Positions 35,244 to 44,874 of a stretch of 64,000 nt of DNA are shown here, in pieces (the stretch's first letter is position 1; each line of letters begins with the position of its first letter). Source of the DNA: Planctomycetaceae bacterium (lineage in GTDB: Bacteria > Planctomycetota > Planctomycetia > Planctomycetales > Planctomycetaceae); the NCBI GenBank assembly GCA_020426325.1, contig JAGQQG010000006.1, forward strand, positions 34,097-98,096, written 5' to 3'. The position numbers and the translations under genes are program-made. The notes beneath the pieces were generated by a model. That model worked only from the letters and a program-made list of their open reading frames with translations, did no database searches and had not been told where the DNA came from.

Positions 35244-36137
35244 ATGACTGGAGAGCGCTTGCACAGTTTGACACGGAAACGCCTCGCGACGATGGCGCGT
35301 CGACGCCAACTCCCTCGCTGGCATGAGATGCGAAAAGACGAGTTGATTGACGCCTTGCTCGCTGATGATCGGGAGAGAACGATTGAGGCTCAGGACGGCA
35401 GCACCAAGTCGAATACCAATGGCCTGGCAAAATTCAAGCCATTCGATAAAGCAAACCATAACGGGGATCATCTGACCATCGTTGCTGTCAGCCCCGAATG
35501 GATGCGTGCAGAATGGTCAATTGCTGAAGCATCGTTATGTCGGGTGAAGTCAGCAATCGGTCAGCAGAGTCGCGCGGCGACACCCGTCCTGAGGCTTTAC
35601 GAGATCACCGACGACGAATGCCAGACTCACGGGCGCACACGTGTCTGTGACACGGAGATTTCGCTGGAGACTCATGAATGGTTTGTCCGCGTCGATGAAC
35701 CGGGGCGCATGTATCGCCTGCAACTGGGAATGAGGGCTCACGACGGCGAATTCTACGGAGTCTGCAGTTCCAATCTGGTGGAAATGCCGCAGTGCGCTCC
35801 GTCGGTCGCCGTCCAGGCGCGCAGAGATAGACAGTCGAGCAGGGAGATCCCACCTCGCCCTTCGCTCGAACTTGCGGAAACAGATGTGCAATTCGAGATT
35901 GATGCGGATGTGACCGTGCGGGGGCGGGCGCATCCGCAATCCGTAGTCACGATCGACGGAGAACAGATTCCGCTGAGAGTCGATGGCACGTTTGACTGGC
36001 CATGTCAGCTGACGGACGGACGGCATATTCTGCCAGTGGTTTGCATGTCCACCGATCGGCGACGCGAACAGACCATCGTGCTGGCTTTTGAACGCAACAC
36101 GAAACGACTCGCAGAGCAGGATCGGGACGACTCCTGA
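35244..36137 (+). CDS. Rho-N/SAP-like motif plus DUF4912 protein
   Basis: ATG at 35244 follows GGAGG (35234-35238); ATGs at 35241 and 35214 are alternatives. The N-terminus (TRKRLATMARRRQLPRWHEM, then RKDELIDALL) matches the Rho N-terminal/SAP helix-extended-loop-helix that binds nucleic acid. Residues about 75-190 are DUF4912: LTIVAVSPEWMRAEWSI, VLRLYEITDDE, EWFVRVDEPGRMYRLQLG, DGEFYGVCSSN. The C-terminal part has an Ig-like strand set (VTVRGRAHPQSVVTIDGEQI). The function is unknown; many planctomycetes have such a protein. Confidence 0.8.
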   Translation: MTGERLHSLTRKRLATMARRRQLPRWHEMRKDELIDALLADDRERTIEAQDGSTKSNTNGLAKFKPFDKANHNGDHLTIVAVSPEWMRAEWSIAEASLCRVKSAIGQQSRAATPVLRLYEITDDECQTHGRTRVCDTEISLETHEWFVRVDEPGRMYRLQLGMRAHDGEFYGVCSSNLVEMPQCAPSVAVQARRDRQSSREIPPRPSLELAETDVQFEIDADVTVRGRAHPQSVVTIDGEQIPLRVDGTFDWPCQLTDGRHILPVVCMSTDRRREQTIVLAFERNTKRLAEQDRDDS

Positions 36138-36175
36138 GACGCAGTCCCGAAGACTCCGTCGTCTTTCACGACAGG

Positions 36176-37597
36176 TCACCCCATCTTGAGTTGTGACTCA
36201 AGAGAGTCGACCAGTTCCTTGAGCGGCCATTCTTCAGCACAAACACGGATGTCACCGTTTTCGTCGATCAGCCTGCGAACCTTCCGTTCTGCAGCCATGA
36301 CCGTACTGTGATTGCGTTTGCCAAAGAACTCTCCGATTTCACTGTAGGCACAGGCCGTCAGTCGACGTGAGAGATACATGGCTAGCATACGCGGCTGACT
36401 GACTGACCGTGATCGTCTCGCGGACTTCAACTCATCCGGCGTCACCTGGAACATGCGACAGACGGCCTTTTCGATGTCTGCCAGCTTGACGATACGGACA
36501 CAGTCACGTTCGAGACGTGCGAGAATCTCACGGGCTGCACGCAGACTCACTCGACCACGAGTCATCATGTGATAAGTCTGCAGGCAGTTCATCGCCCCTT
36601 CGAGTTCGCGCACATTGTTCGAGAAGCGTCGGGCTACGAAGTCGAGTGCTTCCTCGGCGACCGGAAATGCCCCCTTTTGAACGAGCTGGCGAACAATTTG
36701 TTGTCGGGCTTCCAGATCGGGTGACTCGATCCTGCAGGCCATGCCGGAGAGCATGCGGGTGACGAGTTCTTCGCTCAGTTTGGTGAGCAGACGCGGATGA
36801 CGGTCAGCCGTCAGCACAATCTGCCTCCCGTCGGACTCCAGACTTTTGATTGTGTGCAGAAACTCCTCTTCGATTCCCCGCTTGCCGCACAAAAAGTCAA
36901 CGTCGTCCACCAGAAGCACGTCGACCGTACGAAACTTCTGATGAAAACTCGGCAGGTTGCGCTCGCGAAGCGCCTGAGTGAAGTAGTTGGCGAAGTTCTC
37001 AGCAGTCAGGAAAAGGACCTGAAGAGCCGGATACTCTCTTCGCACCTGACGATAGATACCTTCTAACAGATGTGTCTTGCCACATCCGACGCCCCCGTAG
37101 AGACAGAGAGGGTTCAATGCCCCGCCCGGTGAGCCGGCAACTTGTCGAGCGGCTGTGAGGGCGAGTTGATTCGCTTCGCTGGCGACGAACTCGGTGAGAC
37201 TGGAGAAGCGTCGGCGCGACGCGGCCCTCCGTGGCGCAGCGTCACGCCCTTGCTCCTTGTTCTGATGTCGATCCTCAGCCTGTGATGGTACGTTGGACGA
37301 GTTGTCACAGACGGAGGCTGCCGTCGCCTGGGAAGCTGCGATCGAAAGCGACGCGTCGACTTCCAACCGGACACGACTGCCGGGCCCAAGTACCTCAATG
37401 GCAACCTGGCGGATGACACTAGTAAACTCCCGCTGCAGCCAGCTCTGCAGATAGGGGCTGCTGGCGTAGACAATCAACTCATCGCCCGAGATCTCCAGTC
37501 GAGTGGATTTCTGAAACCAGTTGGCATAACGCCGTTCTCCGATATTCGCGCTCAGCCCTCGACCGATTTGCGAAACCAGTTCTTGAACACATTCCAT
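36176..37597 (-). CDS. dnaA: Chromosomal replication initiator DnaA
   Basis: ATG at 37597 follows GAGGTGA. Domain I (about 1-80, RYANWFQKSTRLEI), a polar linker (80-130), AAA+ domain III with Walker A GGVGCGKTH near 168-176, Walker B VLLVDDVDFL, sensor I LTADRHP and arginine finger TRMLSG, then domain IV with the DnaA signature EIGEFFGKRNHSTVMAA. DnaA opens the origin by binding TTATCCACA-type boxes. The 473-residue length is normal. It is not next to dnaN or gyrB, and I found no box in the 430 bases upstream, so this may not be the origin. Confidence 0.93.
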   Translation of the reverse strand: MECVQELVSQIGRGLSANIGERRYANWFQKSTRLEISGDELIVYASSPYLQSWLQREFTSVIRQVAIEVLGPGSRVRLEVDASLSIAASQATAASVCDNSSNVPSQAEDRHQNKEQGRDAAPRRAASRRRFSSLTEFVASEANQLALTAARQVAGSPGGALNPLCLYGGVGCGKTHLLEGIYRQVRREYPALQVLFLTAENFANYFTQALRERNLPSFHQKFRTVDVLLVDDVDFLCGKRGIEEEFLHTIKSLESDGRQIVLTADRHPRLLTKLSEELVTRMLSGMACRIESPDLEARQQIVRQLVQKGAFPVAEEALDFVARRFSNNVRELEGAMNCLQTYHMMTRGRVSLRAAREILARLERDCVRIVKLADIEKAVCRMFQVTPDELKSARRSRSVSQPRMLAMYLSRRLTACAYSEIGEFFGKRNHSTVMAAERKVRRLIDENGDIRVCAEEWPLKELVDSLESQLKMG

Positions 37598-38024
37598 AGT
37601 CGCGGTCACCTCATGCGACGCGTCGGCGCGCAACACAACTGTGGCGAAGTCTTCGTAACTTCGCTTTCACAATCGGTCAGCACTCCGTTGCCAGTCCACG
37701 CAATTTGGACAGTGGGTAGTGCGAGTGGGAAGGAGACCAGGGAAGTGACTGATGCACGCTGCGAGCGCACGGGAAGCGCAGAAAAAAGTGGCTTTGATCC
37801 CGAAAGAAAATTGCTCGCAACAGCAATCGGCCACATCGAATGGCCATGACTCAACTCAGTGGCTCCGATCCTACCGTGGAGCACCGTGGAGTCAAATGTA
37901 AACAGATCATAAATTTTTCAGAGTTGGAAAAGTGTGAGAAACGTCTGAAAAACGAGGGGGTTTGAATAAGCCGTTGGGGAAGTTGAACAGACGGATGTCA
38001 AGAAACTGTTGATTACTCCATGTC
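37598..38024. other. dnaA upstream region
   Basis: No gene is supported here. The part near 37895-37925 is A/T-rich (AAATGTAAACAGATCATAAA) and could hold dnaA promoter elements. A direct repeat ACCGTGGAG occurs at 37875-37895. No consensus DnaA box was found on either strand by eye. Confidence 0.4.
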
Positions 38025-38432
38025 TCATCGACATTCGCTACGGGCGATCCGCCAAGTGTACAGTTCGGACTCGATGTCCACCGGCATAACGCCACTGGGA
38101 GGGCCTGGAATCGGCGAACGAATGGCTTTGTGAATCAATTCATTGAGTGCTTCGAGCCGATGACGGACGTCTGTTTCATCACTGAGTTGAAGAATCTCCT
38201 CACGAGTCCGCTCGATCGCCCGGCGGGCTTCCAGCACGGGTGGCACAACTGAAAGTTGTTCGTCACGGAGCTTGCGTTTGACCCACCAGTTCTCGTCCAG
38301 CGGTTGGTCGATTCCAGGAATCGGCTTTCCGAAGCCTGAAAGATTCTCAAACTGCCCCGCCTCCTCGGCTTCACGAATCCTTCGATCGGCAAAAGACTCC
38401 CAAGTCTGGTTGGCGGGCTTGCGGTCTGACAT
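38025..38432 (-). CDS. DUF1992 (DnaJ-homologue C28-like) protein
   Basis: ATG at 38432 follows GGAGAA, which removes an unlikely 39-residue extension. The 135-residue product carries the DUF1992 pattern: WESFADRRIREAEEAGQFEN, LSGFGKPIPG, and DENWWVKRKLRDEQLSVVPP. In bacteria it is a short cytoplasmic protein of unknown role, related to a domain of eukaryotic DNAJC28. The tail contains ESELYTWRIAR. It is upstream of dnaA on the same strand, 430 bases away. Confidence 0.8.
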   Translation of the reverse strand: MSDRKPANQTWESFADRRIREAEEAGQFENLSGFGKPIPGIDQPLDENWWVKRKLRDEQLSVVPPVLEARRAIERTREEILQLSDETDVRHRLEALNELIHKAIRSPIPGPPSGVMPVDIESELYTWRIARSECR

Positions 38433-38606
38433 CAGTACAGGTTCTCCAGCACGTGACAACATCGCGGTGCGCAAACTTTCGCGGGTGGTGCAGACATTCC
38501 TGTCTGCAACACAAAGCATAAGCATCCCGAAACGAGAACGAGCCGACAAGAGAATCCCCTTGCCGGCCCGTTGTTGCAGTGAGTGTCAGACTGGTGTGGT
38601 GGTCTG

Positions 38607-39893
38607 TCACTCAATAGGGAGAGCTTCTGCGATCACATCCTCCGCGGGTGGAACAGCAGGGGCATGGACTTCGGCCTCGCTCTCATCGGTGTCGATGTCA
38701 TCCGGCCCATCATCATCGTCCGAGTCGTCGCGATTCCGCCGGTTCCCAAGTCCTTTACGCTCCCCGTGAGGTTTCCTGTTGCCTCGTTCCATTCCCGGGC
38801 CATCGTCGTGACCCCAGTCACCTCGGCCTCTCATCCAGCCGTGGTTCTCAAATCCGCCACGTCCCATTCGGACTGCATTATGTATTCGACCGCCGCGCCC
38901 CATGCGTCGGCCATGACGTTTCCAACCACCGTGGTCATGGCGTCCGCCGTGTCTCTTCCAGCCACGCTGTCCTCGACGTCCTTCGCGTCCGTCACAATCG
39001 CAATGACCACGATGTCGACCATGACGTTTCCAACCGCGATCTCCTCGCCGTGAGTGCCCACTCCGGGTATGTCCCTTTCTTCCGCTACGCTGGTGCATCC
39101 AGTGACCACGACTTTTTCTGCCACTTCGATGACTCATCCAGGGACCATGTCCATCTCTACCACCCCGATCTCCCCGGCGTTCCCGAGCGTGAGCATGCTT
39201 TTCAGCGATCTCTGTCAGCTCCTCACGAGTGACGAAGCCGTCATCGTCAGTGTCGACGAGTTCGAAGAATCTCGACATTCGTTCGGGAACCTCATCCTCC
39301 GAGAGCTTGCTGTCTCCATCCTCATCGCGTGACATCACATGATCGATCATCACCGTCGGATCGAACGGTCGACGCCCTCGAGGGGGTGGGCCCTGTGGAT
39401 CTCGATCTTCAGGGCCGGAATCCTCCGGTCCCCGATCTTCGGGACCACGACCTTCCGGCCTTGGTCCTTCAGGTCTTGGTCCGTCCGGTCTGGGGCCCCT
39501 TGGGCCACGGCCGCCGAAACGAGGACCATCGAATCCGCCAGCTCCACCGAATGGACCTCCGGGGCCACGGTCGCCAGGTTTGGGGCGGACCTCGTCGTGC
39601 GAGAGCTTGCCGTCGCTGTTCCCGTCCAGCGTCTTCAAAGCTGCAACTGCATTCTCGAGTTCCTCCGCTGAAATCTCGCCGTCTTTGTCAGTATCGAGGG
39701 CAGTCATGAAGGGGTTTGGCGGCGGGCGAAATCCGCGGCGCGGTGGACCATCTTCAGGGCCACGCGGACCACGTTCCGGACGCTCCGCTCGTGGCGGTTC
39801 AGGAGGACCATCGTCCGGTTCAGCGGAGACTTCCGAGATGGCCATCAACATGACGGCGAGCACAGCGGCAGTGAGAGTCATTACGCGAGTCAT
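38607..39893 (-). CDS. Secreted EF-hand protein with Gly/Arg/Pro/His-rich regions
   Basis: ATG at 39893 follows CAGGA. A signal peptide ([20 protein letters not shown]) leads to four EF-hand-type loops: [36 protein letters not shown] and [12 protein letters not shown]. Between the second and third is a Pro/Gly/Arg/Glu repeat ([11 protein letters not shown] type); after the fourth is a long Gly/Arg/His region (GWKRHG repeats) and an acidic tail. EF-hand proteins of this kind are frequent in planctomycetes and probably bind calcium outside the cell. The low-complexity parts may bind polyanions or metals, which is inference. Confidence 0.8.
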   Translation of the reverse strand: MTRVMTLTAAVLAVMLMAISEVSAEPDDGPPEPPRAERPERGPRGPEDGPPRRGFRPPPNPFMTALDTDKDGEISAEELENAVAALKTLDGNSDGKLSHDEVRPKPGDRGPGGPFGGAGGFDGPRFGGRGPRGPRPDGPRPEGPRPEGRGPEDRGPEDSGPEDRDPQGPPPRGRRPFDPTVMIDHVMSRDEDGDSKLSEDEVPERMSRFFELVDTDDDGFVTREELTEIAEKHAHARERRGDRGGRDGHGPWMSHRSGRKSRGHWMHQRSGRKGHTRSGHSRRGDRGWKRHGRHRGHCDCDGREGRRGQRGWKRHGGRHDHGGWKRHGRRMGRGGRIHNAVRMGRGGFENHGWMRGRGDWGHDDGPGMERGNRKPHGERKGLGNRRNRDDSDDDDGPDDIDTDESEAEVHAPAVPPAEDVIAEALPIE

Positions 39894-40095
39894 GGGGTAT
39901 TCCTGCTTCAATCGTTGATAGTACCGATTGGGGAGAAAGTGGTATTCAAGAGGCGCGCCGGAAATTCGTCATGCGCACACCCCTCTCGTAGGACCGATCC
40001 ACCTGTGTTGACTGATCGGCCATACGTACCTACCGGTCACAGACCCTGCTGGTACACAGGATCGCAAGCAGAATCTGAGAACAAATCGCGCATTC

Positions 40096-40893
40096 TCAAT
40101 AGCGGGCGAGGTCGCCAGCCCCGTCAGTCAGATTGAGGGCGGAGACCATCTCGCGGGCCTTCGACACCATCATGTTGAGTTCGCTCGCCATCGCGAGGAA
40201 CTGCCAGCCTTCCTCAATTCGCTGTTTAACCTGCTCGACCGTCAGTACATGTAGACCAACTGGCGTGCCCACCTTTTTGCCGGCGGCCAGCACCCGCTGG
40301 AGCATCGCTTCATGTTCCTCCGGAGTCGGGTCGGTCCCGTCCTCCGTACGCATTTGCGCCCGCAAGTCGTTCGGCCCCACAAAGATGGCATCGACCCCGG
40401 ACAGACTGTAGATGGCTTCCGCATTCTCAACGCCCTCTGGTGATTCTGTCTGAAGAATCACGAGGATTTCGTCATTAGCTTTCTTGAAGTAGTCGCCAGC
40501 TGTGGCATCGAAGTTCAAAGCATGAAATGTCCCACCGAGCGAGCGATTCCCTTCCGGCGGATACTTGGCTGCTGCGATGGCCAGCTTCGCCTGCTCAACC
40601 GTATCCACCATGGGAACCACAATTCCTGCCGCACCAGCATCGAGGACTCGCTTGATGAGGTCATGGTCGCCTCGGGGCACGCGAGCAATTGGGATGCACC
40701 CCGCATCGGCGATAGCTCCGAACAAACCGGCGGCCTGCGACCAGTCAATCGGTGAATGTTCCATGTCGACCGTGAGCCAGGGAAAGCCCATCCGGGCCAT
40801 CAGCCTGGTCGCGAGGAGATCACCAAATGACAGCCAGGTCCCAACCTGTGGACGACCTTCTTTCAGTGCGGCTTTGACGGGGTTTCGCTTCAT
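40096..40893 (-). CDS. HpcH/HpaI-family class II aldolase
   Basis: The 265-residue TIM-barrel protein shows the family marks: [28 protein letters not shown] (with the glutamate that helps bind metal), [28 protein letters not shown], an NRSLGG segment, [15 protein letters not shown] and [11 protein letters not shown] (metal aspartate and the substrate Gly-Pro). These enzymes split 2-keto-3-deoxy or 2,4-dihydroxy acids to pyruvate plus an aldehyde, as in rhamnonate or aromatic degradation. No pathway partner is adjacent. The substrate is not assigned. Confidence 0.88.
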   Translation of the reverse strand: MKRNPVKAALKEGRPQVGTWLSFGDLLATRLMARMGFPWLTVDMEHSPIDWSQAAGLFGAIADAGCIPIARVPRGDHDLIKRVLDAGAAGIVVPMVDTVEQAKLAIAAAKYPPEGNRSLGGTFHALNFDATAGDYFKKANDEILVILQTESPEGVENAEAIYSLSGVDAIFVGPNDLRAQMRTEDGTDPTPEEHEAMLQRVLAAGKKVGTPVGLHVLTVEQVKQRIEEGWQFLAMASELNMMVSKAREMVSALNLTDGAGDLARY

Positions 40894-41110
40894 TGCTGGT
40901 GGATGGGCTGCGGAGATTGGTGTCGGGCATTACGATGCATGCACTCTGTCGCATTCGCCAGCGACTGGCAAGTCAGGCGACCGTCTGAATGCTATGATCG
41001 ACTGGAAATGAACTGCGGCAGCGATGAGTGCCTGAAGTCTCTGACTTCTGTCGTAAGACCACAAAAAACTGCCCCATTGAGCTACGTATTGTCGGGCAAC
41101 GACTGTCGGA

Positions 41111-42136
41111 ATGATCGATCTCTCGAAAGAACAACAGGTCGGCGAGTGGAAGGCTGCACCCTTCGATCCCCATCCCTTGCTACGAAACGGCCACCTGCAA
41201 ACCCTGGCAGCGGCATTCCTGTCGGGAACGAAGGGAATCAGCCTCTCGTCCACTCAGCACATCGTCGAGATGGAAGACGGTGACAAACTGGCCATTCTGG
41301 ACGATGCCCCAGAAAACTGGAGTCCGGGAGATCCCATCGTCGTGCTGCTTCACGGATTATGCGGCTCCTCGGTCAGTCACTACATGTGCCGCATTGCGAG
41401 CAAACTGATCGATCGAGGTCAGCGCGCGTTCCGTGTCAACATGCGCGGGTGTGGCGAAGGTCAGGGGATGGCCCGTCTGCCCTATCATGCCGGTCGATCC
41501 AGCGATCTGGCCAGCATCATCGAGTATGTGCGGACACTCTGTCCGGACTCACAGATTTCGGTGGTGGGGTTTTCACTGGGAGGAAACGTCGTCCTCAAAT
41601 GGCTGGGGGAATCCGCGGCGAGTGTGCCGGAGACGGTCCGTCGCGCGGTTGCTGTCAATCCGCCTGCTGACTTACAGGTCTGCACCGAAGGTCTGGCGAC
41701 GCTACTGGGAGGTTTTTACGACAGGCACTTTGCCAGACTGTTGCATGAACATGCACTGGAGACTCCCCACTGGCATGGATTCATTCCCAAAGGGTGGTCG
41801 TCGAGAGGTCCGAAGCGAGTGCTGGAGTTTGATGAAGAGTTGACCGCTCCCGTGGCCGGCTTTGCCTCGGCAGCAGACTACTATCAACAGAGCAGCGCAG
41901 CACGAGTCATCGGCGACATTCGTGTCCCCACGCTGCTGCTCACCTCCCGGAATGATCCGCTCGTTCCGGTCTCACTGTTCGAACTCATGACCTTGCCCGA
42001 GAGCGTTCACTTGCACGTCGCCCCCTGTGGAGGACATCTCGGATACATTGGTCGCAGTGGGGGTACCGATCCAGATCGCCATTGGATGGACTGGCGAGTC
42101 ATCGACTGGCTGACGTCGGAAAAACCGATGCCCTGA
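41111..42136 (+). CDS. Alpha/beta hydrolase, YheT family
   Basis: The 341-residue product begins PFDPHPLLRNGHLQTL, typical of YheT-like hydrolases. It has the oxyanion region LLHGLCGSSVSHYM, the NMRGCGEG loop, nucleophile elbow VGFSLGGNV (Ser), the acid in LLTSRNDPLVP and the histidine in CGGHLGYIG. These are cytoplasmic esterases of unknown natural substrate. It stands as a single plus-strand gene before the Crp/Fnr gene. Confidence 0.88.
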   Translation: MIDLSKEQQVGEWKAAPFDPHPLLRNGHLQTLAAAFLSGTKGISLSSTQHIVEMEDGDKLAILDDAPENWSPGDPIVVLLHGLCGSSVSHYMCRIASKLIDRGQRAFRVNMRGCGEGQGMARLPYHAGRSSDLASIIEYVRTLCPDSQISVVGFSLGGNVVLKWLGESAASVPETVRRAVAVNPPADLQVCTEGLATLLGGFYDRHFARLLHEHALETPHWHGFIPKGWSSRGPKRVLEFDEELTAPVAGFASAADYYQQSSAARVIGDIRVPTLLLTSRNDPLVPVSLFELMTLPESVHLHVAPCGGHLGYIGRSGGTDPDRHWMDWRVIDWLTSEKPMP

Positions 42137-42276
42137 ATCGCTCACACTTACACCGAGCGATGTTGGGCTATTATCGTTCGGTGGCAGGGAGTACGATTTG
42201 TCAGCTGTGATGCACTGCTGATACTGCTTTTTGTAGTCGAGCGGTCAGGACGTTCCCCTTCACCACTGAGAAACTG

Positions 42277-43041
42277 ATGTCGGACCGCGTCTGGTACATC
42301 CAGAAGTGCGAGCTGTTTGAACAGCTGTCTCCTTCGGATCTCGAGGTACTGGAGTCTCGGGCGCGCATCAAGTCGTTCCCGAGGAAAGCGGTTGTTTACC
42401 TGCCACAGGACGCGGCTGACTCTGTGTACGTTGTCGCAGAGGGGCGGATTCGTCTCGTCTCGATCACTCCGGATGGGAAGGAGGCCATTCACGCGATTTT
42501 CGAACCTGGAGACCTTTTTGGCGAACTGGCCATTCTCGGTTCGGAGCCTCGCGAGGAGTATGCGGAGGCTGTTGTGGGATCAAAGGTTGTCGCCATCCCC
42601 AAAGAGTCCGTCGATCTCGTGATGAGTCAGAATGCGAAACTGTCTCTCGCGATCACAAAACTGATAGGCTGGCGTCGGAAGAAGCTGGAACGGCGATTAC
42701 GGAACCTACTGTTTCGCTCGAATCGCGAACGTCTGACGGGTTTGCTGTGGGAACTCACCGAGCGCTATGGACGCCGAACGGACGAGGGTTTACTGATCGA
42801 CATCAAACTGTCGCATCAGGATCTCGCCGGACTGATTGGGGTGACCCGTGAATCCGTGACGCTGGCTTTGGGGGAATTGCAGGCGGACGGCATGATCTCC
42901 ATCGGTCGTCAGCGCATCGTAATCCTGAAGGTGTCGCAACTGGCGCAGGCAGCGGGAGAAACGACGGATGCCCACACCCCCTCGTCTGAAAGGCCGTCAC
43001 CCGTTCGCAGACCACAAAGCGATGAGGTGTCGATCAAGTAA
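42277..43041 (+). CDS. Crp/Fnr-family transcription regulator
   Basis: The N-terminal 110 residues are a cyclic-nucleotide-binding barrel (FPRKAVVYLPQDAADSVYVV, IFEPGDLFGELAIL), with EPREEYAEAV at the ligand pocket. The C-terminal winged helix is intact: LSHQDLAGLIGVTRESVTLALGELQADG. There are no Fnr-type N-terminal cysteines, so an iron-sulfur oxygen sensor is unlikely. Pocket residues for cAMP are not clearly present. A polar tail of about 40 residues ends the 254-residue protein. The anti-sigma-like gene lies 111 bases downstream. Confidence 0.9.
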   Translation: MSDRVWYIQKCELFEQLSPSDLEVLESRARIKSFPRKAVVYLPQDAADSVYVVAEGRIRLVSITPDGKEAIHAIFEPGDLFGELAILGSEPREEYAEAVVGSKVVAIPKESVDLVMSQNAKLSLAITKLIGWRRKKLERRLRNLLFRSNRERLTGLLWELTERYGRRTDEGLLIDIKLSHQDLAGLIGVTRESVTLALGELQADGMISIGRQRIVILKVSQLAQAAGETTDAHTPSSERPSPVRRPQSDEVSIK

Positions 43042-43152
43042 ACTGTGGCATAATTCACAGACTTTTTACTAAAGAATGTCGATGATTTCAGAAGAGACAG
43101 GCGCCGTCTGCGGCTCGGTAGATCTGCACGGTATGTTCAAGGGCGTTGATCA

Positions 43153-43557
43153 ATGACGAATGATTCTCAATCCACAACCTGGGAGGAATGTCCTCGAGGA
43201 ACGTTGTCCGGACTCTCGACGTGTCTGAGACGCAGGCAATGTCGCCAACAGATCGCACGAATTTCGGGAGTGCTGTCCGTCGTCCTCATGACCGTGGCCG
43301 CAGGATGGTACACACTGCGTTCGACCAGCGAGCCGGGAGAGTCACATTATGGCGGCATCACCTGCTCAGAAGTCCATGACTCGGTCCCCGCCTATCTGGC
43401 AGGGGAACTGGAACCAGCTGTCATTGAGAGGATCAATGCCCATTTCTCTGAATGCTCCGGTTGTCGAAAATATATGGAGCAACAAAGGCAGCTGCAGACA
43501 GCGGGGAACGTGCAGGTTCGTGACCGTGTGCCTCGGATGATCGCGTCCCGTTTCTGA
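43153..43557 (+). CDS. Membrane zinc-finger protein resembling an anti-sigma factor
   Basis: The 134-residue protein has a basic N-terminus, one membrane helix near residues 38-55 (GVLSVVLMTVAAGWYTL) and a domain on the far side of it with the ZAS pattern: SEVHDSVPAYLAGELEP and INAHFSECSGCRKYMEQ (H-x3-C-x2-C), plus an earlier cysteine in ITCSEV. In classical ZAS anti-sigma factors the zinc domain is cytoplasmic and precedes the helix; here it follows it, so the topology is unusual. No sigma factor gene is adjacent. CTGTG/CACAG and a T-run at 43043-43066 upstream may end the Crp transcript. Confidence 0.7.
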   Translation: MTNDSQSTTWEECPRGTLSGLSTCLRRRQCRQQIARISGVLSVVLMTVAAGWYTLRSTSEPGESHYGGITCSEVHDSVPAYLAGELEPAVIERINAHFSECSGCRKYMEQQRQLQTAGNVQVRDRVPRMIASRF

Positions 43558-43603
43558 AAACGGTCAGTGACACGTCGAGCGCTCCTTCATGAGGACCGGT
43601 CTC

Positions 43604-44653
43604 TCAGCTCAGAAGAGCCCCTTGGCAACTTGATCCGGCCCCTGCGGTACATCCGTAGCAGTGACGGCCCGTTCGAATCGGTCTGCGGGCGAAGGAGGCT
43701 TCATCGTACTCGCTGATATGTTGCGCGAGTGAAAGATCGACCCGCAGGTTGAGCATCTGGTTGAAGTCACAGTCGTACAGGTATCCCTTCCAGTCGATGG
43801 ATAATGTCGACCTGCACATGACTCCTTCGACCGCTTGGGGGTTGAAGGCCGTCACCAGCAGTTCCATGTATTGCTCATACTGATGTGATCGCTGCAGGTC
43901 ATCCAGAAACCGGCTGATGGGCATGTTCGTGATCGTGAACAGTTCGTTGAACTCGATGCCAAAGCGATCGCGAAGTTGTTCGCGGTAGGCTTTTGCAAGC
44001 TTCTGCTGATCGGGCGGCAATGTCGCTCCGACCGGGTTGTAAACGAGGTTCAGCCTGAGTTCCGATGAAGGTTTTCCGTATCCTCTCTCATTGAGCAAAC
44101 GGAGTGCATCGATCGACCTTTGAAAAACGCCGTCGCCACGCTGGCTGTCGCAGTTCTCTTCGAGGTAACAGGGGAGCGACGCCACAATCTCCACCTTGTG
44201 TTCTGCAAAGAAGTCGGAGAGATGCGTGTACGCGGGCGATGTCAGAATGGTCAGGTTACAGCGGTCGATCACGTGACGGTCGAGTCGACGGATTTCCGCA
44301 ACGAACCACTCGAAGTCCGGATTCATCTCGGGAGCCCCTCCCGTCAAATCGACACTTCGAATGTTCGACCACGTCAGGACATCAAGGCACTGCTCCATCG
44401 TGTCACGACTCATGATCTCACGCCGATCGGGACCCGCATCCACATGACAATGTCTGCACGTCTGATTGCAGAGCTTGCCCAGATTGATCTGCAGAGTTTC
44501 GACGGCCTGAGCAGTCGGGGCGGGCAATCCGTGTTCTTCAAGAGTCTGGTGAAAAAATGGCACAACACCTTCGCCGAGCTGTTCAAGAATCAACAACTGA
44601 TTCGCAGCATCTGCGAGCGGATTCCCCTGTCGTTGCAGACTCTGAAGCGGCAT
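43604..44653 (-). CDS. ArsS-like radical SAM protein
   Basis: ATG at 44653 follows AGGAAA. The 349-residue product has a radical SAM cluster CNQTCRHCHVDAGP (CxxxCxxC), the DLTGGAPEMNP glycine motif, an ILTSPAYTHL segment and the C-terminal Cys block CRSTLSIDWKGYLYDCDFNQ and GRHCYGCTAGAGSSCQG. This is the pattern of ArsS/arsenosugar-type enzymes, which rearrange an adenosyl-arsenic intermediate. No arsM gene is in the window, so the arsenic role is family inference. The extra cysteines probably bind an auxiliary cluster. Confidence 0.85.
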   Translation of the reverse strand: MPLQSLQRQGNPLADAANQLLILEQLGEGVVPFFHQTLEEHGLPAPTAQAVETLQINLGKLCNQTCRHCHVDAGPDRREIMSRDTMEQCLDVLTWSNIRSVDLTGGAPEMNPDFEWFVAEIRRLDRHVIDRCNLTILTSPAYTHLSDFFAEHKVEIVASLPCYLEENCDSQRGDGVFQRSIDALRLLNERGYGKPSSELRLNLVYNPVGATLPPDQQKLAKAYREQLRDRFGIEFNELFTITNMPISRFLDDLQRSHQYEQYMELLVTAFNPQAVEGVMCRSTLSIDWKGYLYDCDFNQMLNLRVDLSLAQHISEYDEASFARRPIRTGRHCYGCTAGAGSSCQGALLS

Positions 44654-44874
44654 CGATCGTTTCCTACAGTTCTCATCTTCAGGTACGCGTGACATGTGAG
44701 ACACAGCATTGCATCCGGTCCGATGCTTTCATGAGAGTGCCAACCTCAGGTCATCGTCTGTGAGTCACCACACAATAGCGACTGCGTGACCAACAATCAT
44801 TGCCGATCGTCCCGGCTCAGACATGCTCGGGTAGCCACAACGCTCGGTTGTGGGAGAGGGCAACGGCGCGTTTT

